A model generated the notes under the pieces. The model saw nothing but the letters and a program-made list of their open reading frames with translations. It made no database searches and was not told where the DNA came from. A program made the position numbers and the translations under genes. Positions 1-6,300 of a stretch of DNA of 6,666 bases are shown here, in pieces (position 1 is the stretch's first letter; each line of letters opens with the position of its first letter). Origin of the DNA: Syntrophomonadaceae bacterium (GTDB taxonomy: Bacteria; Bacillota; Dethiobacteria; DTU022); assembly GCA_007131435.1 (NCBI GenBank), contig SLQM01000043.1, forward strand, positions 1 to 6,666, read 5' to 3'.

Positions 1-50
1 CCTTTCTTTATGTTATATCTATATACCCTGCAATAAAATGGCCTGTGCTT

Positions 51-1730
51 TTACTTCACCGGCACTGCCCTGGCAAAGGTTCTGTTGACATCCTGGATCT
101 CCACTTTTACCACCCTGCCGACTTTTTCACCGGCATCTTCCACATCAATTACAAAACCCTGGATACGGGCAATTCCGTGACTGGGGTTAGTTGAATGCGG
201 CTCCTCGATTGCCAGCTCCAACACCTGGCCAATTTTGACCGGCAAAGCCAGGGATTGGATCTCTTTGTAGCTGCCCCTGGCTACAATACGATACTTCTCG
301 ATATGAATATCTTCTATTCCCCTGATGAAAATATGCTTGTTCATTTCATCCTCCAACTTTTTCAGGTTGGTTCCCCCGCTGCCGATAATAATGGCTGCCA
401 CTTCATGGTGCATTTCTACAAGCACTGCCTTACTTGTTTCTTCTTTAATTTTCCTTTTCAGGTCACTTTCAATACTTGTGCTGGCTACAAGCGGCGTTAA
501 GACCCGGCCAGAACCGCCACAGTAAGGACAGGGCTGCTGCAGGTATTCGGACAGGTCCTGGCGCACTTTTTTCCTGGTCATCTCGACCAGGCCCAGGTTG
601 GTTAACCCCAGGACATAGGTTTTAGTGCGGTCATTCCTGATGGATGCATTAAGTTTATCTATAACCTTCTGCCTGTGATCCTCAATACTCATATCGATAA
701 AATCGATAATAATTATCCCGCCTATGTCGCGCAGGCGAACCTGGCGGGCAATCTCTTCGGCAGCTTCAAGGTTGGTTTTCAAAATGGTATCTGCCAGGTT
801 GCGCCGGCCTATATAGCGCCCCGTGTTCACATCTACCACGGTTAAAGCTTCCGCTTCATCAAAAACTAAATAACCGCCGCTTTTCAACCAAACCTGGCGG
901 GCCAGCGCTTTCTCAAGTTCAACATCCACACCGTAGCGCTCGAAAATCGGTTCCTTTTCGCGGTAAAATTTAACCTTTGATTTTAAGTGGGGAGAAATGT
1001 AATCAACTATTTCACGCACTTTATCATATTCATGCTCATTGTCAATTAAAAAACTGCTGAACTCTTCAACAAACAGGTCCCTTGCTATGCGACAGGTAAG
1101 GGATAAATCCTGGTATAGAATTGCCGGGGACTCCTTCTGCTGAAACCTGGTAGAGATACGGTTCCAGAGCTGGACCAGGAATTGCAGGTCCTGTTCCATT
1201 ACACTTGTTTCTACCCCTTCGGCCACTGTCCTGACAATCAGGCCCAGGTCAGGAGGTTTCATTATTTCAACTTCACGTCTCAGACGGTCGCGCTCAGCCT
1301 GGCTCTCAATTCTTCTTGATACACCAATATAGTCAGCGCCGGGAACCAAAACAAGGTAACGCCCCGGTATGGTAATCTGGCCGGTTACCCTTGCACCTTT
1401 ACTGCCATAGGGTTCCTTGATTACCTGCACCATTATATCTTCCCCAACCCTGAGCAGTTTTTCTATCGGGCCACGTGCCGGTTGTGGGCTTTCATCGTCC
1501 CAGTCAGTAAAAATATCGTCTACATACAGAAATGCATTCTTTTCTAAGCCTATATCAACAAAAGCAGCCTGCATACCGGGCAGTACGTTGGCAACGGTGC
1601 CCTTGTAGAGGTTTCCCACTACCCTGTGCTGAAGCGGCCTTTCTATATCAAGTTCAACCAGTTTTCCACTCTCCAGCAGGGCTACCCTGGTTGCCCTGTT
1701 ATCACAATTCACTATTATTTTTTTATCCAT
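51..1730 (-). CDS. rng: Ribonuclease E/G family endoribonuclease with C-terminal TRAM-like domain
   Basis: Endoribonuclease that cleaves single-stranded RNA 5' of AU-rich sites during rRNA maturation and mRNA turnover in the cytoplasm. The 559-residue product has an S1-like RNA-binding region (about residues 38-120, starting GNLYKGTVANVLPGMQAAFV), then the RNase E/G catalytic core. The two metal-binding aspartates are visible as D300 in VVDVNTG and D343 in IIIIDFIDM. The zinc-link CPYC lies at C401-C404. The protein is about 70 residues longer than E. coli RNase G (489). The extra part looks like a TRAM domain (about 498-559), preceded by a KH-like IIGSGG loop at 448-453. The ATG at 1730 is chosen because an in-frame TGA sits directly before it; the GAGAGG ribosome site is rather far away (about 12 nt). 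The gene starts 16 bp after the DUF2344 gene and is likely cotranscribed with it. In Clostridia, rplU (L21) usually follows; the window ends before that can be seen. Confidence 0.95.
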   Translation of the reverse strand: MDKKIIVNCDNRATRVALLESGKLVELDIERPLQHRVVGNLYKGTVANVLPGMQAAFVDIGLEKNAFLYVDDIFTDWDDESPQPARGPIEKLLRVGEDIMVQVIKEPYGSKGARVTGQITIPGRYLVLVPGADYIGVSRRIESQAERDRLRREVEIMKPPDLGLIVRTVAEGVETSVMEQDLQFLVQLWNRISTRFQQKESPAILYQDLSLTCRIARDLFVEEFSSFLIDNEHEYDKVREIVDYISPHLKSKVKFYREKEPIFERYGVDVELEKALARQVWLKSGGYLVFDEAEALTVVDVNTGRYIGRRNLADTILKTNLEAAEEIARQVRLRDIGGIIIIDFIDMSIEDHRQKVIDKLNASIRNDRTKTYVLGLTNLGLVEMTRKKVRQDLSEYLQQPCPYCGGSGRVLTPLVASTSIESDLKRKIKEETSKAVLVEMHHEVAAIIIGSGGTNLKKLEDEMNKHIFIRGIEDIHIEKYRIVARGSYKEIQSLALPVKIGQVLELAIEEPHSTNPSHGIARIQGFVIDVEDAGEKVGRVVKVEIQDVNRTFARAVPVK

Positions 1731-1746
1731 TCAATTTCACATCCTC

Positions 1747-2448
1747 TCAATCAAACGCTGGCAGGGGATTATCAACAAATATTATTTTCTCCCTGTGAAT
1801 ATGCCAGTCATGCACTCCCGGGATTTCAGAGGGCGCCTCTTTTTGAAGCTGCTCCAGAAAAAACACGGGCGATATACCTCCCTGGCTGCCCGCTTCAAGT
1901 TCAAGCATTAATTCCAGGTTTTTATCTTGTTCATAAAACATTTTCGCCTCTTTGATAAAAGGCCGGACATTGGTTGAAACAATCTTTTTCTTTTTATTTG
2001 TACGATTCATGATTATTTCCTCTTTTAATAACATTTTTTCCAGTGATTCTTTAACCAGCCTGGCGTTGCCATGAACCGTAGAAATACTTTTTAGTTTAGC
2101 CCGGTATAGGGCAGCCCTGACCAGGGCAGCAATATATGGTCCTTCCGCGCCCACCGAAAAAGCGCCCGTAAGCTTTATACCACCTGGCAGCTGGGATGTA
2201 AGTTCTTCTATAAAAAACCCGGCCTCTACTTTCTCGCTAAAGAAAACTTCACCAATTTCCTCTCCTGCTGTAACTCCAAGCGGCAGGGGAAGGGCAAGTG
2301 TAAAGCGCGGGTGAGGGTTATAACCCCTGCTGTATTCAAGCGGCAACCCACTTCTGCGCAGGGCCCGGAGGAAGAGTCGCAGCATATCCAGGTGAGAAAG
2401 ATAGGCCAGCGCGACTTCCCTTGTAAAGGTGAAACGAATTCTGCTCAT
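1747..2448 (-). CDS. DUF2344 / TIGR03936-type radical SAM-linked protein
   Basis: Protein of 233 residues matching the DUF2344 family, which is found next to, or fused to the end of, TIGR03960-type radical SAM proteins. Its biochemical function is not established. The diagnostic N-terminal half is clear: RIRFTFTREVALAYLSHLD at about 3-21, then ALRRSGLPLEYSRGYNPHP and the LPLPLGV stretch. The C-terminal half is less conserved, with a lysine-rich segment (TNKKKK) in the middle. The start is placed at ATG 2448, 7 nt after a good AGGAGA site. A TTG one codon upstream (2451) is also open but closer to the site and less likely. The ATG overlaps the TGA stop of the radical SAM gene by one base (TGATG), so the two are translationally coupled and probably act together. 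I infer a partner or substrate-binding role for the radical SAM enzyme; family assignment is firm, function is not. Confidence 0.9.
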   Translation of the reverse strand: MSRIRFTFTREVALAYLSHLDMLRLFLRALRRSGLPLEYSRGYNPHPRFTLALPLPLGVTAGEEIGEVFFSEKVEAGFFIEELTSQLPGGIKLTGAFSVGAEGPYIAALVRAALYRAKLKSISTVHGNARLVKESLEKMLLKEEIIMNRTNKKKKIVSTNVRPFIKEAKMFYEQDKNLELMLELEAGSQGGISPVFFLEQLQKEAPSEIPGVHDWHIHREKIIFVDNPLPAFD

Positions 2449-4229
2449 CAACTATTCTCCTCTTCCTGGCATGCAGCGATGGCTTTCAAATGTTCTTCAA
2501 TAAAAATATCCTTTTCTATCCCGCAGTGCAGGTGGTCCCAGGGCAAACAATCATGATAATCAAACTTCCTGTAAGCGTAATCTTCCATTTTCAGGTTTGC
2601 TTGATCAAAAGCTTCATGCCAACGCTGAAAAGAAAAATGCTCTGACCATCCGTCGAAACGGCAACCTAATCGCACCGCTCTTTCAAGCGCTAAGGCCAGT
2701 CTCCTGTCTCCCCTGGCAAATACAGCTTCCAGGTGGCTTGCCCCGGGATCGTGCCAACTGAAATCAGTGCCGCGCAGGTTCTTAAAGCCGCTGCGCAGCA
2801 TTTCCTGTCGATCTTTAACCAGCGGCAGTTCAAGCTGCGGTTCCCACTGAAAAGGGGTATGAGCCTTGGGAATAAATGTTGAAGCGGAAACAGATAGCAT
2901 AAGACCGGACTTAGCGCGGTTTTTTAAATCCTGCCTGATTTTACGACAGAGGTTTACTATAGCTAAAACGTCTTGATCTGTCTCAGTTGGCAGGCCAATC
3001 ATGAAGTATAGTTTAAAGCCTTGCCAACCGGCATCAACAGCATCTTTGAGGGCTGAAAATATTTCTTCTTCACTAATATTTTTTCTGATAACTCTCCTCA
3101 GCCTTTCTGTTGCTGCTTCAGGGGCAAAGGTAAGGCTGCTGCGTTTTCCGTGATGAAGCTTTTCTGCCAGCTCAACAGCGTAAGAATCAAGGCGCAGCGA
3201 GGGAAGGCTGCACTTCACCCTGCCCGGGGTCAATATTTCATCCATCTCTCTTATCAACTCACCTATGGATGGATAATCGGTGCTGCTGAGAGAAGATAGT
3301 GATATTTCATCATAACCGGTGTTCTTGATAAGAGATTCTGACAGCTTAAGTATATTACCCATGCTTCTTTTGCGCACCGGCCGGAATATATATCCGGCCT
3401 GGCAAAAGCGGCAGCCCCTGGCGCAACCCCTGAACAGTTCAATAACTGCCCTGTCGTGGACCGCCTGTATATAAGGCACTACCGGTGAAACCGGGTAAGG
3501 CGCATCATCAAGCCGGGTAACTAGGCGCTTTTTAACAACATCAGGAGCCTGCGGTTCAAGTTTCTTAATTGCCTTGAGGATTCCCTGTTCATAGAGCGGT
3601 TGATAAAAGGAAGGAACATAAACACCTTCATAGTTTGAAAGATGAAGGAGTAAATCCCTCCTGGAGGAAACAACTTTTTTTAACCTGCCTACTTCTAACA
3701 GCAGTTCTGGCAGAATTTCTTCAGCTTCGCCAAGAATAAAGAGATCAAAAAAAGGGGCCAGCGGTTCGGGATTATATGCACATGGGCCTCCCCCGATAAC
3801 AAGGGGACAGCTCATACTGCGATTTTCACTGCGCAGTGGAATACCGGCGAGATCAAGCATGTTGAGGACATTGGTATAGCTGAGTTCGTATTGCAGTGAA
3901 AACCCGACAACATCGAAAGTTGATAAAGGCTTTCTGCTTTCAAGGGCATAAAGGGGCAATTTGTGCTCACGCAAATGGTTTTCCATGTCGGAAGCCGGGG
4001 CAAAAACCCTCTCCATCAACAAACCATCGTGCAGGTTAACACTGTGATAAAGAATCTTCAGCCCCTGGTTGGACATTCCTACTTCATACAGGTCGGGGAA
4101 GGCGAAAACCATTTTCGTAGAAACAGAAGAATGGTCTTTCAGGCAAGAATTCCATTCATTCCCCTGGTAGCGGGCTGGCTTCTGAACCCTGCTCAGAATA
4201 TCATTAATTACAGCTTCTTCTAAAGACAT
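2448..4229 (-). CDS. B12-binding-type radical SAM protein (TIGR03960-like), function unknown
   Basis: Cytoplasmic radical SAM enzyme of 593 residues; reaction and substrate unknown for this family. An N-terminal cobalamin-binding-like Rossmann domain (about 37-185) includes FPDLYEVGMS, SLQYELSYTN and a GGGPCAYNPEP turn. The radical SAM barrel follows, with the [4Fe-4S] motif C269-x3-C273-x2-C276 in RGCARGCRFCQAG; later barrel strands include TFAPEAATERLRR and GFKLYFMIGLPTE. The C-terminal family signature LPWDHLHCGI lies near 562-571. The His of the classical B12 DxHxxG motif is replaced by Tyr (DLYEVG, 46-51). Start: the reading frame is open to a TTG at 4271, but ATG 4229 has an AGGGAG site 5 nt upstream, and the product then begins close to the QKPARYQGNEWN family motif. 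The upstream 14 residues are therefore probably not translated. The gene overlaps the DUF2344 gene by one base and leads the operon with rng. Confidence 0.92.
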   Translation of the reverse strand: MSLEEAVINDILSRVQKPARYQGNEWNSCLKDHSSVSTKMVFAFPDLYEVGMSNQGLKILYHSVNLHDGLLMERVFAPASDMENHLREHKLPLYALESRKPLSTFDVVGFSLQYELSYTNVLNMLDLAGIPLRSENRSMSCPLVIGGGPCAYNPEPLAPFFDLFILGEAEEILPELLLEVGRLKKVVSSRRDLLLHLSNYEGVYVPSFYQPLYEQGILKAIKKLEPQAPDVVKKRLVTRLDDAPYPVSPVVPYIQAVHDRAVIELFRGCARGCRFCQAGYIFRPVRKRSMGNILKLSESLIKNTGYDEISLSSLSSTDYPSIGELIREMDEILTPGRVKCSLPSLRLDSYAVELAEKLHHGKRSSLTFAPEAATERLRRVIRKNISEEEIFSALKDAVDAGWQGFKLYFMIGLPTETDQDVLAIVNLCRKIRQDLKNRAKSGLMLSVSASTFIPKAHTPFQWEPQLELPLVKDRQEMLRSGFKNLRGTDFSWHDPGASHLEAVFARGDRRLALALERAVRLGCRFDGWSEHFSFQRWHEAFDQANLKMEDYAYRKFDYHDCLPWDHLHCGIEKDIFIEEHLKAIAACQEEENS

Positions 4230-4234
4230 TTTTT

Positions 4235-4240
4235 CTCCCT
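4235..4240 (-). promoter_or_regulatory. Ribosome binding site deciding the radical SAM start
   Basis: AGGGAG on the minus strand, followed by five A residues and then ATG at 4229. Its spacing is ideal, and there is no comparable site before the in-frame TTG at 4271, so it settles the start in favour of 4229. Confidence 0.8.
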
Positions 4241-4260
4241 GCAGGCCAAACATATTATTC

Positions 4261-4285
4261 GCACCTATCAATACTTGATTAGTGC
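4261..4285 (-). repeat. 25-bp imperfect inverted repeat upstream of the radical SAM gene
   Basis: On the minus strand the arms are GCACTAATCAA and TTGATAGGTGC around a 3-base GTA centre. Nine of eleven positions pair in DNA. In RNA a U-G pair makes it ten of eleven with a single A-A mismatch. It ends 31 bp before the chosen ATG and no U-run follows it, so it is not a terminator. It could be an operator for a dimeric regulator or a short leader hairpin; the sequence alone does not decide. Confidence 0.55.
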
Positions 4286-4318
4286 AACCATTTTTCTGTC
4301 AACCTTGTTTTTAAATGC

Positions 4319-4347
4319 ATAATAACACATTAAACTCAGAATTGTAA
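4319..4347 (-). promoter_or_regulatory. Weak candidate sigma-A promoter for the radical SAM operon
   Basis: The -10-like hexamer TATTAT (4324-4319, five of six to consensus) lies 17 bp downstream of TTACAA (4347-4342, only three of six). If it were used, the inverted repeat at 4261-4285 would lie in the transcribed leader. A perfect TTGACA exists at 4302-4297, but no acceptable -10 follows at 16-18 bp. The call rests on position and spacing and is weak. Confidence 0.2.
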
Positions 4348-4429
4348 CATTACCTGCGAATATGCTAAACACTGCCTCAGCCTATATAAACAGAATATGC
4401 CATTATCTTTAGATTCACAAATTCTGATT

Positions 4430-5119
4430 TCACAACAACCCTTTCTCCCTGAAACTAAAAAAACAGCCGTCACCGATAATAATATGATCCCTTACTGTTA
4501 TACCAAGAATATTTCCGGCATCAACGAGCCTCCTTGTAACCTCTAAATCTTCCTGGCTTGGTGATGGATCACCGCTGGGATGGTTATGGAACAGAATAAC
4601 CGAAGCCGCACTTTTTTTCAGCGGGATCGAAAATATCTCCCTGGGATGTACTATGGATGCATTTAAACTACCCACCGATATTTCTTCTTTCGATATGATG
4701 CGGTTTTTTGTGTTGAGCAGTAAAATTTTAAAAAACTCTTTCTTCTTGTAGCGCAAATCTTCCATAAAAAGATCTGCCGCCTGCTTTGGGTTAGTAATAA
4801 TTCCTGAATCTTCTCTTGGGGTTGTTGCAAGCCGGCTGCCCAGCTCGAGGGCAGCTTTTATGGTAACTGCTTTATCCGGGCCTATCCCCTTGTTCTTCTG
4901 TAAATCTTCAAGTGATTGGTCAGGCAGATTTCTCAAACCCCCACCCCGGGCAAGCACTCTTGTTGCAACCTGGACTGCAGACTCATTTTTACTGCCAACG
5001 CGCAGTAATATCGCTAAAAGTTCCGCATTTGAAAGGGCCCCTGCGCCCAGCATCTGCAACTTTTCCCTCGGCCGCTCTTCGGCAGGCATATCCCTGATCA
5101 TTACATTATCGCTATTCAT
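4430..5119 (-). CDS. radC: RadC family protein (JAMM/MPN domain)
   Basis: Family of 229 residues, usual length for RadC (UPF0758). The early claim of a DNA repair role is not supported in later work, and its true activity is unknown. The N-terminal part holds the family opening RPREKLQMLGAGALSNAELLAILL and a helix-hairpin-helix-like stretch (about 68-94, KNKGIGPDKA). The C-terminal JAMM domain (about 107-229) carries the metalloprotease-like motif H178-x-H180-x7-S188-x2-D191 in HNHPSGDPSPSQED, with the upstream glutamate in EEISVGSLNASIVHPRE (about 145). All metal ligands are present, so it is probably an intact metal-binding domain. ATG 5119 follows a GAAAGGAAG site at normal spacing. An internal ATG at 5101 (MIRDMPAEERPREK) resembles the start of many homologues and is the alternative. 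It lies 22 bp after maf, the common clostridial order. Confidence 0.95.
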   Translation of the reverse strand: MNSDNVMIRDMPAEERPREKLQMLGAGALSNAELLAILLRVGSKNESAVQVATRVLARGGGLRNLPDQSLEDLQKNKGIGPDKAVTIKAALELGSRLATTPREDSGIITNPKQAADLFMEDLRYKKKEFFKILLLNTKNRIISKEEISVGSLNASIVHPREIFSIPLKKSAASVILFHNHPSGDPSPSQEDLEVTRRLVDAGNILGITVRDHIIIGDGCFFSFREKGLL

Positions 5120-5141
5120 GATCGTCTTCCTTTCTATCCTG

Positions 5142-5711
5142 TTACAATTTATAGTGTGTCTGTTTCAGCAGATCATCAAGCAAACTAAGCGGCAAACCGA
5201 CCACATTAAAATAGCATCCTTCTATTTTTTCGATGAAGAGCGCTGCCCTGCCCTGGATTCCATAAGCCCCAGCCTTATCAAGCGGTTCATCACTTTCGAC
5301 GTAACAATCTATCGTTTCGGCAGCCAGTTTCTTCATCCAAACTTTAGTCTCTGAAAACGAGCTCGCTTCCCTCCCTTCATCCAGGTTAATTATGCATAAT
5401 CCTGTTATAACAAGATGATGATCGCCACTTAATAATTGGAGCATCTCCCTTGCTTCTGCCCTGTCCCTGGGTTTGCCAATTGCTTTATTATTATGAATAA
5501 CCAGTGTGTCAGCAGCCAGTACAAGCCCTTTATTTAGCCGATCAGCTACAGCCCGGGCCTTTAGTGAGGCCAGCAAAACAGCCAATTGGCCCGGAGGCAA
5601 ATCCTGGTCAATCTTTTCTTCAACATCGGGTATGATGACCTCATGATCTATCCCCACCTGCTTAAGCAGTTCTGCTCTCCTGGGTGAAGCCGAGGCAAGA
5701 TAAAATCTCAT
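5142..5711 (-). CDS. maf: Maf family nucleoside triphosphate pyrophosphatase (YhdE-type, dTTP/UTP)
   Basis: Cytoplasmic house-cleaning enzyme that hydrolyses dTTP, UTP and modified pyrimidine triphosphates to the monophosphate and pyrophosphate; also linked to septum formation in Bacillus subtilis. The 189 residues match the family length. Visible motifs: the phosphate-binding SASPRR at 7-12, the catalytic aspartate D68 in AADTLV, KPRD at 80-83, and DKAGAYGIQG at 145-154, followed by GCYFNVVGLPL. The GAYGIQG form resembles E. coli YhdE rather than the 7-methyl-GTP-specific YceF, so I assign dTTP/UTP specificity by comparison with the known subfamilies. The start codon overlaps the stop of the upstream membrane protein gene by four bases (ATGA), with an AAGGGAG site 8 nt before it, so translation is coupled. 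Confidence 0.95.
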   Translation of the reverse strand: MRFYLASASPRRAELLKQVGIDHEVIIPDVEEKIDQDLPPGQLAVLLASLKARAVADRLNKGLVLAADTLVIHNNKAIGKPRDRAEAREMLQLLSGDHHLVITGLCIINLDEGREASSFSETKVWMKKLAAETIDCYVESDEPLDKAGAYGIQGRAALFIEKIEGCYFNVVGLPLSLLDDLLKQTHYKL

Positions 5712-6271
5712 CGACCCGGCTCCCTTCCAGCCCTGCTTAACATTCTACCGGTAACACCTTCAAGGTAATATGCTGAAATACCGGTGAAAATACCGGTTGG
5801 TACAGATAAAAGTAGAAGCAGGGGATAATATCCTATAAGCAAATCAAAGTTCGAGATTATCAGGCTGGCCGCGGTTAGTTGAGTCAGGTTATGAACTGCA
5901 GCTCCTGTAACGCTTACAGAGATTAAACTTACAAAACCTCTTCGCTGTAAAATTAGAACCAGGCCCATGGCCAGGCAGCTTACTATACCCGCAGAGATGC
6001 TCAACCAGAAACCAAAACCAAACAGGCCACCGATAAATAAGCTGCCCAGCACCGATCTTAAAATTGTAACTAGCAGGGCGCTGCGCAGGCCAAATAGAAT
6101 AAGTGCTAATATTGTTATAATATTGGCCAAACCAAGCCTGACCCCGGGAACCGGCATCGGTAAGGGCAGGGCTGCCTCCACGGTATGAATAACCACTGCG
6201 AAGGTAACCAGTACAGCCAGGTAAGTTAAATAGTTTAGGCGATTCCTTAAATTAAATCCACTATGCTGCAT
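5708..6271 (-). CDS. Gx transporter family / HepI-like integral membrane protein
   Basis: Small membrane protein of 187 residues resembling the Gx transporter family (often annotated heptaprenyl diphosphate synthase component I). That annotation is probably misleading, because the fold looks like a substrate-binding ECF S-component rather than an enzyme. About six hydrophobic segments are visible (near 14-34, 49-70, 72-84, 86-109, 113-140, 146-170). The conserved loop PVPGVRLGLANI (about 40-51) and the glycine-rich SLFIGGLFGFGFWLSISAG stretch fit the family. The C-terminus is short and arginine-rich. Start: ATG 6271 sits 6 nt after the AAAGG element, while ATG 6277 directly abuts it, so the second ATG is preferred (the first would add two residues). 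It begins about 29 bp after apbE and overlaps maf by four bases. In relatives it often sits with apbE and a NusG-domain-II gene; substrate unknown. Confidence 0.85.
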   Translation of the reverse strand: MQHSGFNLRNRLNYLTYLAVLVTFAVVIHTVEAALPLPMPVPGVRLGLANIITILALILFGLRSALLVTILRSVLGSLFIGGLFGFGFWLSISAGIVSCLAMGLVLILQRRGFVSLISVSVTGAAVHNLTQLTAASLIISNFDLLIGYYPLLLLLSVPTGIFTGISAYYLEGVTGRMLSRAGREPGR

Positions 6272-6277
6272 ATTCAT

Positions 6278-6283
6278 CCTTTC
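6278..6283 (-). promoter_or_regulatory. Ribosome binding site deciding the Gx transporter start
   Basis: GAAAGG on the minus strand directly touches the first ATG (6277), leaving no spacer, but lies 6 nt from the second in-frame ATG (6271). Normal Shine-Dalgarno spacing therefore points to the second ATG. Confidence 0.5.
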
Positions 6284-6300
6284 GGTGCTTAAAATACATT

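Larger units (their letters stand above)
4230..4429. other. Intergenic region between radC and the radical SAM gene
   Basis: About 200 AT-rich bases without a credible gene. It holds the inverted repeat at 4261-4285, a weak possible promoter, an 8-bp direct repeat (GAATATGC at 4358-4365 and 4393-4400), and a distant 8-bp inverted pair (TCAGAATT at 4336-4343, AATTCTGA at 4420-4427). No GC-rich hairpin with a T-run follows radC, so no intrinsic terminator is visible. It is the only gap in the window large enough for a promoter, so the radical SAM/DUF2344/rng operon probably starts here. Confidence 0.6.

Noticed and set aside
1..50. Possible promoter or L21 leader for a downstream rplU gene
   Set aside because: AT-rich hexamers are present (for example TATAAC on the minus strand), but no properly spaced -35/-10 pair or diagnostic leader structure fits within the 50 bases available.
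195..500. Plus-strand open frames antisense to the ribonuclease gene
   Set aside because: They are shadows of a well-supported 559-residue coding region and their translations show no recognisable domain.
4297..4302. Perfect TTGACA -35 hexamer on the minus strand
   Set aside because: No reasonable -10 follows at 16-18 bp (the sequences there are AATCAA, ATCAAG and TCAAGT), so it is not called as a promoter, although its position before the operon is suggestive.
4358..4400. 8-bp direct repeat GAATATGC, two copies
   Set aside because: It is too short and has only two copies in an AT-rich gap; this is expected by chance and is not evidence of a mobile element scar.
4336..4427. 8-bp inverted pair TCAGAATT / AATTCTGA downstream of radC
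   Set aside because: The arms are AT-rich, 76 bp apart and without a T-run, so they do not make a credible terminator and could arise by chance.
4860..5354. 164-codon open frame on the plus strand
   Set aside because: It lies antisense across radC and maf, both of which have clear family motifs. Its translation is low-complexity, resembles no family I know, and lacks a convincing ribosome site.
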